Below, one piece after another: positions 14,254 to 21,907 of a DNA stretch of 24,232 nucleotides. This DNA comes from an uncultured Oscillospiraceae bacterium (GTDB taxonomy: Bacteria > Bacillota > Clostridia > Oscillospirales > Ruminococcaceae), in NCBI GenBank assembly GCA_900546885.1, contig UREN01000033.1, positions 1 through 24,232 of the forward strand, given 5' to 3'. Made by a program: the position numbers and the translations under genes. The notes under the pieces were generated by a model. The model saw only the letters and a list, made by a program, of their open reading frames with translations. It had not been told where the DNA came from and did no database searches. The stretch's first letter is position 1, and every line of letters begins with the position of its first letter.

Positions 14254-16185
14254 ATGGGACAGACGCTTGCACAGAAGATCATTGCGGCGCACCTGGTGGA
14301 CGGCACCCCGGCGGCCGGCAGCGAGGTGGGCCTTCGCATCGACCAGACCCTCACACAAGACGCCACTGGCACCATGGCATATCTGGAATATGAGGCCATG
14401 GGCATTCCCCGTGTGAAAACAGAGCTTAGCGTAGCATATATCGACCACAACACCCTGCAAAGCGGCTTCATGAACGCGGACGACCACCGCTTTATCCGCA
14501 CCATTGCAAAAAGAATCGGCGTGCGCTATTCGCGCCCGGGCAACGGCATTTGCCATCAGGTGCATCTGGAACGGTTTGCAAAGCCCGGTAAAACGCTGAT
14601 TGGTTCCGACAGCCATACCCCCACCGCAGGCGGCATTGGCTGCCTTGCCATGGGCGCAGGCGGGCTGGATGTTGCCGTTGCCATGGGCGGCGGCGCCTAT
14701 TATATCCCCTACCCGAAATTCACCCTGGTAAAACTCACCGGCAAGCTGCGCCCCATGGTGAGCGCCAAGGACGTGATTTTGGAAGTGCTGCGCCGCATGA
14801 CCGTGAAGGGCGGCGTGGGCAAGATTATTGAATACGGCGGCGACGGCGTGGCATGCCTTTCGGTGCCTCAGCGCGCCACCATCACCAACATGGGTGCAGA
14901 ACTGGGCGCCACCACCAGCATTTTCCCGTCCGACGATGTGACGTGCGCCTTCCTTGCGGCGCAGGGCCGCGGCGAGGACTATGTGCCCCTGAGCGCCGAC
15001 GAGGATGCCGTATACGACGAAGTGCTGGAGATAGACCTCTCTGCACTGGAGCCTCTTGTTGCCTGCCCCCATTCGCCGGATAATGTAAAACCGGCCAAAA
15101 GCCTTGCCCTGCAGAAAGTGGACCAGGTGTGCATTGGCAGCTGCACAAATTCCAGCTATACCGACCTGATGACGGTGGCAGCCATGCTGAAGGGCAAAAC
15201 AGTGTGCCCCGAGGTGAGCCTCACCATCTCGCCGGGCTCGCGCCAGGTGCTGGCCATGCTTTCGGCCAACGGCGCGCTGACCGACCTTTTGAACGCCGGG
15301 GCCCGCGTGCTGGAATGCACCTGCGGGCCGTGCATCGGCATGGGGCAAAGCCCCAACTCCGGCGGCATTTCGCTGCGCACGTTCAACCGCAACTTTGAAG
15401 GGCGCAGCGGCACGCGCGACGCGGGCGTCTATCTGGTGAGCCCCGAGACGGCTGCGGCAAGCTGCCTGACGGGCTATGTGACAGACCCCACCACACTGCC
15501 CCCCGTTGCACCGGTAGAGATGCCCGCACATTTTGCCATCAATGACAATATGATAGACCTTCCCGCGCCGGAGGATTCCTTCGAGCAGGTGGAGGTGCTG
15601 CGCGGGCCCAACATCAAGCCCCTGCCGCAGGCCCTTGCCCTGACGGACGACATGGCGCTGCCGTGCCTTTTGAAAGTGGGCGACAACATCACCACCGACC
15701 ATATCATGCCCGCGGGCAGCAAAATTCTGCCCTACCGCTCGAACATCCCCTATCTTGCGAACTTCTGTTTCGAGGTGTGCGACGCCGATTTTGCAAAGCG
15801 AGCCATGAAGGCCGAGGGCGGCTTTATTGTGGGCGGTGCAAACTACGGGCAGGGCTCTTCGCGTGAGCACGCCGCGCTGGTACCGCTGTATCTGGGCATC
15901 CGCGCTGTCATTGCCAAAAGCTTTGCCCGCATCCACAAGGCCAACCTTGTAAACGCAGGCATTTTGCCGTTGGAGTTTAAAAATGAGCAGGATTACAAAA
16001 AAGTGTTTCTGGGCCAGCGGCTTTCCCTCTCTGGCATCTTTGCAGGGCTAGAGGGCGGCACGGTTTCCATGACGAATGTCGAGAGCGGTGAAACCTTCGA
16101 GCTTGTGTGCGATATCAGTGCCCGTCAGGCAAAAATCATCCGCGCAGGCGGCCTTTTGAACTATACAAGGCAGCAGCAGAAATAA
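14254..16185 (+). CDS. acnA: Aconitate hydratase
   Basis: A 643-residue [4Fe-4S] enzyme that converts citrate to isocitrate through cis-aconitate. It belongs to the short aconitase type common in Clostridia. Seen in order: SDSHTPT (118-124), the first cluster ligand C297 in GSCTNS, ligands C357 and C360 in CGPCIGMG, DHIMPAG in the linker before the swivel domain, and GSSREHAAL in the C-terminal domain. All iron ligands and the main substrate-binding signatures are present. The ATG at 14254 has GAGGAAGG upstream. It is the first gene of an operon with isocitrate dehydrogenase, rex and thymidine kinase, behind a TTGACA promoter. In an anaerobe this pair normally serves glutamate synthesis rather than a full TCA cycle, which is an inference here. 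Citrate synthase is not in the window. Confidence 0.95.
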   Translation: MGQTLAQKIIAAHLVDGTPAAGSEVGLRIDQTLTQDATGTMAYLEYEAMGIPRVKTELSVAYIDHNTLQSGFMNADDHRFIRTIAKRIGVRYSRPGNGICHQVHLERFAKPGKTLIGSDSHTPTAGGIGCLAMGAGGLDVAVAMGGGAYYIPYPKFTLVKLTGKLRPMVSAKDVILEVLRRMTVKGGVGKIIEYGGDGVACLSVPQRATITNMGAELGATTSIFPSDDVTCAFLAAQGRGEDYVPLSADEDAVYDEVLEIDLSALEPLVACPHSPDNVKPAKSLALQKVDQVCIGSCTNSSYTDLMTVAAMLKGKTVCPEVSLTISPGSRQVLAMLSANGALTDLLNAGARVLECTCGPCIGMGQSPNSGGISLRTFNRNFEGRSGTRDAGVYLVSPETAAASCLTGYVTDPTTLPPVAPVEMPAHFAINDNMIDLPAPEDSFEQVEVLRGPNIKPLPQALALTDDMALPCLLKVGDNITTDHIMPAGSKILPYRSNIPYLANFCFEVCDADFAKRAMKAEGGFIVGGANYGQGSSREHAALVPLYLGIRAVIAKSFARIHKANLVNAGILPLEFKNEQDYKKVFLGQRLSLSGIFAGLEGGTVSMTNVESGETFELVCDISARQAKIIRAGGLLNYTRQQQK

Positions 16186-16329
16186 ACAGGGCACATCCCG
16201 CAGGGCGTGCTGCCCAGCTGGCAGAACACTCTGCCCGGCCGATTTTTCACCGGTTGCGGCATGTGCAGCGCCGCCTTTGGCGGCGGGCTGGGCACAGCAG
16301 GTGACACAAACGACAAGGAGGCGGCAAAT

Positions 16330-17487
16330 ATGGTAGATATCAACGAAGCGAAAGAACGGTTTGCACAGCTTTTGGAGGGCCAGCGCAAGCGTGTGGCTGC
16401 CATGCGCGCGCAGGGCGATTTTGTCGATTATGCAAAGCTGGAACAGATTGTGATTGGCGTGTGCGGCGGCGATGGCATTGGCCCGGTGATTACGCATGAG
16501 GCCGAGCGCGTGCTGCGCTTTCTTCTGAAAAGCGATGTAGAGCGCGGACGCATTGTGTTCAAAGAGATCGACGGCCTCACCATTGAAAACCGCGCAGCGT
16601 GCGGCAAAGCCATTCCAGATGACGTGCTGGCGGAATTGAAGGCCTGCAACGTCATTTTGAAAGGCCCCACCACCACACCCCGGGCCGGCGACGAATGGCC
16701 CAACATTGAAAGCGCAAACGTGGCTATGCGCAAAGAGCTGGATCTTTTTGCCAATGTGCGCCCGGTGAAAGTTCCGGAACAGGGCATCGACTGGACGTTT
16801 TTCCGCGAGAACACTGAGGGCGCCTATACGCTGGGCTCGTGCGGGTTTGAGACGGAGGACGGCATCTCGGTAGATTTCACGGTTACCACCACGGATGGCA
16901 CGCAGCGCATTGCAGAACTTGCTTACGATTTTGCGCGCAAAAACCACAAAAGCCGTGTGTCTATTGTGACAAAGGCCAATATCGTCAAGGCAACGGACGG
17001 CAAATTTCTGAAGCTGTGCCAGGCTGTGGGCGAAAAATACCCTGAAATCACGACAGACGATTGGTACATTGACATTATGACCGCAAAACTGGTAGACGAA
17101 AAGCGGCGCCGCGATTTTCAGGTGTTTGTGCTGCCCAACCTGTACGGCGACATCATCACAGATGAGGCCGCCGAATTCCAGGGCGGCGTGGGCACGGCGG
17201 GCTCTGGCAACATTGGCAAAAAATATGCCATGTTCGAAGCCATCCACGGCTCTGCCCCCCGCATGATAAAAGAGGGGCGCGGCAAATATGCCGACCCGTG
17301 CAGCATGCTGCGCGCTTCGGCCATGCTGTTGAGCCATATCGGGTACCAGGCCGAGGCCGACAAGCTCACTGCGGCGCTGGACAAATGCATGTTCGAAGAA
17401 AAAGCCATGGTGGTAACGGGGCGCGACACAGGATGCACGTGCGAAGAGTTCGGCAATTATGTCATGCGCACCATCGAGGCCCTTTGA
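16330..17487 (+). CDS. icd: Isocitrate dehydrogenase, isocitrate/isopropylmalate dehydrogenase family
   Basis: A 385-residue enzyme converting isocitrate to 2-oxoglutarate and CO2. Substrate residues fit isocitrate rather than isopropylmalate: S128, N130 and R134 in SANVAMRKELDL, R144 in NVRPVK, and FRENTEGAY with R159 and Y166. K215 and the metal ligands D274 and D278 (YGDIITDEAAEFQGG) are present. At the coenzyme site HGSAP (306-310) is followed by R311-M312, where E. coli has Lys-Tyr for NADP and NAD enzymes often have Asp-Ile, so coenzyme choice is open. The ATG at 16330 follows AAGGAGG; the frame is open back to a GTG at 16207, but that stretch has no such site. It lies 144 bases after aconitase and 40 before rex. 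Confidence 0.92.
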   Translation: MVDINEAKERFAQLLEGQRKRVAAMRAQGDFVDYAKLEQIVIGVCGGDGIGPVITHEAERVLRFLLKSDVERGRIVFKEIDGLTIENRAACGKAIPDDVLAELKACNVILKGPTTTPRAGDEWPNIESANVAMRKELDLFANVRPVKVPEQGIDWTFFRENTEGAYTLGSCGFETEDGISVDFTVTTTDGTQRIAELAYDFARKNHKSRVSIVTKANIVKATDGKFLKLCQAVGEKYPEITTDDWYIDIMTAKLVDEKRRRDFQVFVLPNLYGDIITDEAAEFQGGVGTAGSGNIGKKYAMFEAIHGSAPRMIKEGRGKYADPCSMLRASAMLLSHIGYQAEADKLTAALDKCMFEEKAMVVTGRDTGCTCEEFGNYVMRTIEAL

Positions 17488-17527
17488 GCCTTGCAAAGAA
17501 AAAGAAATTTCTGAGCTGGTGAAGAAA

Positions 17528-18181
17528 ATGTCGTTACAAAATAGCAAGGTGTCGCTTCCCGTCATCAAGCGGCTGCCGAAATATTATCGATATCTGGCCG
17601 ATATGAAGAAAAACGGTGTGATAAAGGTATCTTCCTCTGAGCTGGCCCATATGATGGGCACCACTGCCTCACAGGTACGGCAGGATTTTAACTGCTTTGG
17701 CGGGTTTGGCCAGCAGGGCATTGGCTATCATGTGGATGTGCTGCTGGACGCAGTGAGCCATTTGCTGTTCAGCGAGACAAAGCTGGATACTATCCTCATT
17801 GGTACGGGCCGGCTGGGCACAGCCATCTCCAGCTACCTTACGGTAGAGGCCAAAGGGTACCGGCTGATTGGCGCGTTTGACAAAAAAGCCGAGGTGATAG
17901 GCCAGGAGCTGTGCGGCGTGGCTGTGCGCGATGTGCAGGAGCTGGAAAGCTTCTGCAAAAAGTATCATCCCGTGGTGGCCGTGCTGTGCATCCCGCGCGA
18001 AAGCGCCAAAGAGCTTGCCCCCACCCTTGTCTCTTTGGGCATCAAGGGTTTCTGGAATTTCAGCCACTATGACCTCTCGGTGGATTTCAACGGCATCACC
18101 GTGGAGAACGCGCACCTTGGCGACAGCCTGATGAGCCTTGGGTACCGCGTGCGCAACCCGGAAACTTCTACAGGAGAGTGA
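17528..18181 (+). CDS. rex: Redox-sensing transcriptional repressor Rex
   Basis: A 217-residue dimeric repressor that binds DNA when NADH is low and releases it when NADH rises, controlling fermentation and electron-transfer genes. The N-terminal winged helix (about 1-80) shows VIKRLPKYYRYL, the recognition segment ASQVRQDFNCFGGFGQQGIGY, and then a Rossmann domain with LIGTGRLGTAI. The C-terminal FWNFSHYDLSV and the helix after it match the domain-swap region. The ATG at 17528 matches family starts but has no clear AGGAGG, only GGTGAAG close by; a GTG nine bases earlier is possible. It follows icd by 40 bases and tdk follows 3 bases later. Its place in an aconitase-isocitrate dehydrogenase operon suggests shared redox control. 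Confidence 0.95.
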   Translation: MSLQNSKVSLPVIKRLPKYYRYLADMKKNGVIKVSSSELAHMMGTTASQVRQDFNCFGGFGQQGIGYHVDVLLDAVSHLLFSETKLDTILIGTGRLGTAISSYLTVEAKGYRLIGAFDKKAEVIGQELCGVAVRDVQELESFCKKYHPVVAVLCIPRESAKELAPTLVSLGIKGFWNFSHYDLSVDFNGITVENAHLGDSLMSLGYRVRNPETSTGE

Positions 18182-18184
18182 AAC

Positions 18185-18814
18185 ATGGCAAAGCTGTATT
18201 TTCGCTACGGCGCAATGAATTCCGGCAAAAGCACGGCGCTGATGCAGGTGGCGCACAATTATGAAGAGCGCGGCATGCGCGTGCTGATTATGAAGCCCTC
18301 CATTGACACAAAAGGCGGTGAAAAGCTGGTTTCGCGCCTTGGGGTAGAGCGCCGGGTGGACGTATCCCTCACGCCGCAGATGAACCCGCTGGAAACCGTA
18401 AAGGCCGATATTGCCGCGCACGGCCCCCTTGCCTGCGTGCTGACAGATGAGAGCCAGTTTTTTACATCCCAGCAGGCAGAGAGCCTGTTCATGGTGACAG
18501 TAGAACTGGGGGTGCCGGTGATTGCCTATGGCCTGCGCACCGATTTTTCTCTAAAAGGGTTTCCGGGCTCTACCCGCCTTTTAGAGCTGGCGCATAATAT
18601 CGAAGAGATGAAAACCATTTGCACCTGCGGGCGCAAGGCCATGTTCAACGGCCGCAAGGTAAACGGTGAATTTGTGTTCGAAGGCGCACAGGTGGCCATT
18701 GATATGGAGAACAACGTAGAATATCAAAGCCTGTGCCCGGCCTGCTATTTTGAAAAACGGCGTGCCTTTTATGCCGCTGAACAACAGAAAAAACAGGCGA
18801 AGCCTGAAAATTAA
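18185..18814 (+). CDS. tdk: Thymidine kinase (type II)
   Basis: A 209-residue salvage enzyme that phosphorylates thymidine to dTMP. The P-loop GAMNSGKST (9-17), DESQFF with D88 and catalytic E89, and YGLRTDF (115-121) are present. Zinc ligands are C146 and C148 in CTCGRK plus C184 and C187 in CPACYF, as in the tetrameric zinc-binding type. The ATG lies 3 bases after the rex stop, with AGGAG about 8 bases upstream inside rex, so it is the last gene of the operon. The terminator at 18827-18856 ends the transcript. Confidence 0.95.
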   Translation: MAKLYFRYGAMNSGKSTALMQVAHNYEERGMRVLIMKPSIDTKGGEKLVSRLGVERRVDVSLTPQMNPLETVKADIAAHGPLACVLTDESQFFTSQQAESLFMVTVELGVPVIAYGLRTDFSLKGFPGSTRLLELAHNIEEMKTICTCGRKAMFNGRKVNGEFVFEGAQVAIDMENNVEYQSLCPACYFEKRRAFYAAEQQKKQAKPEN

Positions 18815-18826
18815 GCCATCACTTTT

Positions 18827-18856
18827 GCGGCGGGCCCGTGCGGCCTGCCGCTTTTT
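18827..18856 (+). terminator. Terminator of the acn-icd-rex-tdk operon
   Basis: GCGGCGGGCC pairs with GGCCTGCCGC (10 bp with one G-T wobble, five-base loop), followed by TTTTT. It lies 12 bases after the tdk stop. Confidence 0.88.
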
Positions 18857-18872
18857 CATAAAGGAGGCCCCC

Positions 18873-19399
18873 TTGACGATACGCGAACTGCGCAGGGAAG
18901 ATTATAAGGGCAAAATATATACATTTTCTTATGTTACGCACGGTTTTTACTCCATTTGTGCTGCGCCGGGCGGCTTTTCTGTGAAATACACACCTTTGCC
19001 TGCCCCGTGGAAAAATCATTTCAGGATGAACTTTTCAGCCCGTGGCTGGAAGCCCCCCGCTTATATGGCGCTTTTGAGGGCAATGTATTGGCAGGGTTTG
19101 TGGAGGGCAGCCCTGAAAGCTGGAACCACCGCTTTCGCATCACAAACCTTTTGGTGATGGAACCGTTTCGCGGCCGCGGCATTGGCGGCGCTTTGCTGGA
19201 ACATATGGTTGCCGTTGCGCAGGCACATGGTGCCCGCATGGCTGTGCTGGAGGCACAAAGCTGCAACACCGCCGCCATCCGTTTTTACCTCCGCCACGGT
19301 TTTTCCATGATTGGCTTTGACCTGTATGCCTATTCCAACCAAGACCCTCAGCGCGGGGAAGTGCGTGTGGAGATGGGCCGCATGCTGGCAGACTTTTGA
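18873..19399 (+). pseudogene. GNAT acetyltransferase interrupted by a one-base frameshift
   Basis: The gene begins at a TTG (18873) with AAAGGAGG upstream and reads MTIRELRREDYKGKIYTFSY as a typical GNAT start. After residue 45 (PLPAP, near 19006) the protein continues in another frame as VEKSFQDELFSPWLEAP and runs to a TGA at 19397-19399. The join lies in the run CCCC at 19003-19006, where one missing base would restore the frame. The second part carries the acetyl-CoA motif FRGRGIGGALL and the NTAAIRFYLRHGF segment. The intact product would be about 175 residues, with an unknown acceptor. Without correction the first frame stops at 19155-19157. Causes may be a real mutation, phase variation in the short C run, or a sequencing error. 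No classical slippery site was seen. Confidence 0.75.
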
Positions 19400-19430
19400 G
19401 GCCCTGCCGCTTTCCCGCAAAAACAGCAAG

Positions 19431-19464
19431 GGCGCCCCGCGGCACAGCCGCAGGGCGCCTTTTT
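19431..19464. terminator. Shared convergent terminator
   Basis: GGCGCCCCGCGG (19431-19442) pairs with CCGCAGGGCGCC (19448-19459), one mismatch, followed by TTTTT on the plus strand. It lies between the acetyltransferase and the convergent PsiE-like gene. On the minus strand the T run is less tight, so termination that way is weaker. Confidence 0.8.
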
Positions 19465-20008
19465 AAAGCAGCGCTTCCGGTTTTGATGGTTCTGCTGGCG
19501 AGGCAGGCGCTATCTCATGTTCCAAAGGGGCGGCGGGCCGCGGAGCAGGCCCGGCCTTTTCCCCACCAGCCTCCATCGCCTCCAAGGCAGCCTCCGTTCC
19601 CGGCATATGGGTGCCGAAGGAGGGCACAAATAAGTACTTGCGGATGATGAAAATCAGCGCAATGGTAATAATGCCAATCAGATTTTCAACCGGCGTGGTA
19701 TGTTCCACCACCAGCTGGCGCGAAATGGTAAAAAGCAGCACTTCAATGGCAGAGCCCGGCGTGTGCTTTGCCAGCATCTTGATAAATTCCACCCCAATGA
19801 TGAGGTTAAAGGCATGCTCCAGCACGGCGGTGAACGCCTGGGAGGAATTTTCGGCAACGAACAGGCCGAATATCTCGCCCGTGACGCGCACCCCCGTGAT
19901 GAGAATGGCCGCCAGCACCAGCACCGCAATGATAATCTCCAGCACACTGGCTGCCTGCGCCACATAAGCGCGAAGCACATTCTTCCGCTTCTCGTCAAGA
20001 AAACGCAT
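19463..20008 (-). CDS. PsiE-like membrane protein
   Basis: A 181-residue integral membrane protein resembling the phosphate-starvation-inducible PsiE family. Hydrophobic segments lie at about 22-40, 62-79 and 107-124, with a weaker one near 88-100. LEHAFNLIIGVEFIKMLAKH and EHTTPVENLIGIITIALIFIIRKYL are family-like. The last 45 residues are Pro, Ala and Glu rich and probably disordered in the cytosol. The biochemical role of PsiE is not known. The ATG at 20008 follows AGGGGG by 6 bases and lies 11 bases after the ArsC-like stop, so it ends the galactokinase operon. Confidence 0.75.
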   Translation of the reverse strand: MRFLDEKRKNVLRAYVAQAASVLEIIIAVLVLAAILITGVRVTGEIFGLFVAENSSQAFTAVLEHAFNLIIGVEFIKMLAKHTPGSAIEVLLFTISRQLVVEHTTPVENLIGIITIALIFIIRKYLFVPSFGTHMPGTEAALEAMEAGGEKAGPAPRPAAPLEHEIAPASPAEPSKPEALL

Positions 20009-20019
20009 TTCTTCCCCCT

Positions 20020-20370
20020 TTACAGCAGCGCGGCGCTCCACTCAGCTTCACGGAACCCAACCAGCACAGCGTCATCCGCCACAACAAGCGGGCGTTTCAC
20101 CAGCATCCCGTGCTGGGCCAGCAAAGCAAACTGTTCCGCCTCCGGCATGGAGGGCAGCTTTTCCTTCAGGCCAAAGCCTTTGTACAAAAGGCCGCTGGTG
20201 TTGAAAAAGCGGCGCAGCGGCAGGCCGCTTTTCGCCTGCCAGGCGCGAAGCTCTTCCTCGGTGGGGTTTTGCTCTTTGATGTCGCGCACTTCATAGGCAA
20301 TATCGTGCGCATCCAGCCATGCCAGCGCTTTCTGGCATGTGCTGCATTTGGGGTAACATAAAACCAGCAT
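20020..20370 (-). CDS. ArsC/Spx-family thioredoxin-fold protein
   Basis: A 116-residue protein of the ArsC/Spx superfamily. KCSTC gives the C9-S-T-C12 redox pair in the usual place, and RFFNTSG and KRPLVV (R93) match the family. It could be a glutaredoxin-linked arsenate reductase or a Spx/MgsR-type regulator; the CXXC pair favours the Spx/YffB side, but the sequence does not settle this. The ATG at 20370 has only a weak AAGGG site about 12 bases upstream. It follows the galactokinase gene by 18 bases and precedes the PsiE-like gene by 11, so the three are probably cotranscribed. Confidence 0.85.
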   Translation of the reverse strand: MLVLCYPKCSTCQKALAWLDAHDIAYEVRDIKEQNPTEEELRAWQAKSGLPLRRFFNTSGLLYKGFGLKEKLPSMPEAEQFALLAQHGMLVKRPLVVADDAVLVGFREAEWSAALL

Positions 20371-20388
20371 TTTTCATCTGCCCTTCTT

Positions 20389-21678
20389 TCACAAATGCTC
20401 CTGTACCTGTATGCCGCCATAATTGCGGATATTCAGCACATAACATGCGCCCTGGCCGAACACACCCTCCAGCACGCTTTGATACTGGCCCAGCAGGCCG
20501 TGCGGCACAAAGGCCTGAATGGTGCCCGCAAAACCGCCGCCCTGCAGGCGCCAGGCGCCCTGCCCGGCCAGCACGCGCTGGCTAAGCGCCAAGCCCAGCG
20601 GCACGCCCTGCTGTTCGGGGTGTTTTGTACTGTATGCATTCTGGTTGTACTCGAACGAAGAGTGCCCGCCCTCTGTAATCAGCTGCAGAAAATCTTCAAA
20701 GCGGCCCTCCCGTACAGCATCGCACAGCCGCCCGGCGCGGCGGCACTCCTGGAAGAAATGGATGGCGCGCAGCACGGCTCTATCCCCCGTCTTTTCCCGC
20801 ACGGCCGGCAGATTATGATAAAATGCCTCTTCTTCCACCTCGCGCAGCACCTGCTTGCCAAAAAACGCCGCCACCGCTTCCATTTCATCGCGCACAGCCG
20901 CATAATCGGGTGTAAGGTCTGCATGGCTGCCCTTTGTGTCGGTGATGCACAGCGCATAGCCATATCTGGCAAGGTCGAACGGCACCTTATCCACAACAGG
21001 CGCAGCGGCATCCTTGAAATCAATGGTGATGGCACTGCCCACGCTGCATGCCATTTGGTCCATCAGGCCGCTGGGCTTGCCGAAAAAGACGTTTTCCGCA
21101 TACTGGCTGATTTGTGCAATTTTAATGGCCGAAAACTGCCCGGCGTTGAACTCGCCGTTCAGCACAGCGCCCAGCACCACCTCAAAAGCCGCCGAAGACG
21201 ACAGGCCGGAGCCGCGCAGCACATTGGAGACCGTATAAATATCTACGCCGCCCACCTTTCCGCCTGCCTCGGCAATGCCCGCCGCCACACCGCGCACCAG
21301 CGCGATGGAACGGCCCTGCTCGTCTGCCCGCGGGGCAAGCCGGGTGATATCCACTTCATCCATGCCGGAAAAGCCCTTCGATTTCACACGGATAACATTG
21401 TCCGCATTGCAGGCTGCCACAGCAATAATGTCAAGGTCTACGGCCGCGGCCATCACCACACCGCGGTTGTGATCCGTATGATTCCCGCCAATTTCCGTGC
21501 GGCCCGGCGCGGAGTAAATGCGCACCTCACGCTGTGCGCCAAACACCTGCGCAAACCCTTCCAGGGCCTCGGCATAGCGTTTGCGCTGCGCCATATAAGA
21601 CGCGCCGTATAACTTTTTCAGCGCGCCGTCCCATCCGCCGGCAAGGATGCGGTTCGACAATTCTTTCGCATTTGGCAT
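20389..21678 (-). CDS. galK: Galactokinase-family (GHMP) sugar kinase
   Basis: A 429-residue GHMP kinase of the galactokinase family, expected to phosphorylate C1 of galactose or a related sugar using ATP. Seen: SAPGRTEIGGNHTDHNRG (56-73), the ATP loop GSGLSSSAAFEV (156-167), PSGLMDQMACSVG (202-214) with the catalytic base D207, and WRLQGGGFAGTIQAFV near the end. The usual GEHTDY is GNHTDH here: the Glu that contacts the sugar is Asn, so the substrate may differ from galactose. It is about 45 residues longer than E. coli GalK, mostly at the N-terminus. The ATG at 21678 has AGGAAGGA upstream. It starts a leftward operon with the ArsC-like and PsiE-like genes, divergent from an AraC regulator. 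Confidence 0.85.
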   Translation of the reverse strand: MPNAKELSNRILAGGWDGALKKLYGASYMAQRKRYAEALEGFAQVFGAQREVRIYSAPGRTEIGGNHTDHNRGVVMAAAVDLDIIAVAACNADNVIRVKSKGFSGMDEVDITRLAPRADEQGRSIALVRGVAAGIAEAGGKVGGVDIYTVSNVLRGSGLSSSAAFEVVLGAVLNGEFNAGQFSAIKIAQISQYAENVFFGKPSGLMDQMACSVGSAITIDFKDAAAPVVDKVPFDLARYGYALCITDTKGSHADLTPDYAAVRDEMEAVAAFFGKQVLREVEEEAFYHNLPAVREKTGDRAVLRAIHFFQECRRAGRLCDAVREGRFEDFLQLITEGGHSSFEYNQNAYSTKHPEQQGVPLGLALSQRVLAGQGAWRLQGGGFAGTIQAFVPHGLLGQYQSVLEGVFGQGACYVLNIRNYGGIQVQEHL

Positions 21679-21719
21679 GAGCCGTTCCTTCCTTTCTGAG
21701 CCGAAAAGGGGCTATTCTT

Positions 21720-21729
21720 GCACGCGTGC
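21720..21729. promoter_or_regulatory. Palindrome in the galK leader
   Basis: GCACGCGTGC is a perfect 10-base palindrome between the galK -10 and its start codon. A repressor bound here would block transcription. It may be fortuitous. Confidence 0.3.
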
Positions 21730-21757
21730 CCAAAAAACACGCCGCTGTTTGAATTTT

Positions 21758-21766
21758 ATTATACCA
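21758..21766 (-). promoter_or_regulatory. Extended -10 promoter of galK
   Basis: On the minus strand TGGTATAAT is a perfect -10 with the TGn extension. No good -35 is seen at 16-18 bases, as often found for promoters that need an activator. Confidence 0.6.
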
Positions 21767-21789
21767 AATGCCAGCCAGGAAAGCGAGAG

Positions 21790-21821
21790 GCCAAGCCCAT
21801 TTTGCACGGAATTTCCTTGGC
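21790..21821. promoter_or_regulatory. Candidate AraC-type operator between galK and the regulator
   Basis: GCCAAG (21790-21795) and CTTGGC (21816-21821) are 6-bp inverted arms with a 20-base gap. They lie between the two divergent promoters, where an AraC regulator would be expected to bind. Short arms make this a weak call. Confidence 0.3.
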
Positions 21822-21835
21822 ACCCCTATAAAATA

Positions 21836-21864
21836 TGGACTTTTGTCTCTTTGTTTGCTATAAT
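21836..21864 (+). promoter_or_regulatory. Promoter of the AraC regulator gene
   Basis: TGGACT (21836-21841), a 17-bp spacer and a perfect TATAAT (21859-21864) with TGC before it, an extended -10. The leader to the ATG at 21908 is about 37 bases. Confidence 0.75.
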
Positions 21865-21907
21865 GGCTTTGCGCACAGCGCAGAGTATGGCCCGGGAGGC
21901 AGAAAGC

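Noticed and set aside
14100..14254. Rex operator in the aconitase promoter
   Set aside because: No stretch resembles TTGTTAAnnnnTTAACAA; the only dyad has GC-rich arms unlike Rex sites.
14152..15936. 594-residue open frame on the minus strand
   Set aside because: It lies opposite aconitase, is rich in His, Gly, Ala and Arg, matches no family and reflects the GC-rich codon use of the sense gene.
16268..16290. GCCGCC-TTT-GGCGGC hairpin between aconitase and isocitrate dehydrogenase as a terminator
   Set aside because: No T run follows; a processing or stability role is possible but not supported.
16048..17568. 506-residue open frame on the minus strand
   Set aside because: It is an antisense shadow of isocitrate dehydrogenase with no family-like segments and no ribosome site.
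19002..19016. Programmed -1 frameshift in the acetyltransferase
   Set aside because: The bases around the join (CCCCGTGGAAAAAT) do not form an X-XXY-YYZ slippery heptamer in the starting frame, and no clear stimulating hairpin follows.
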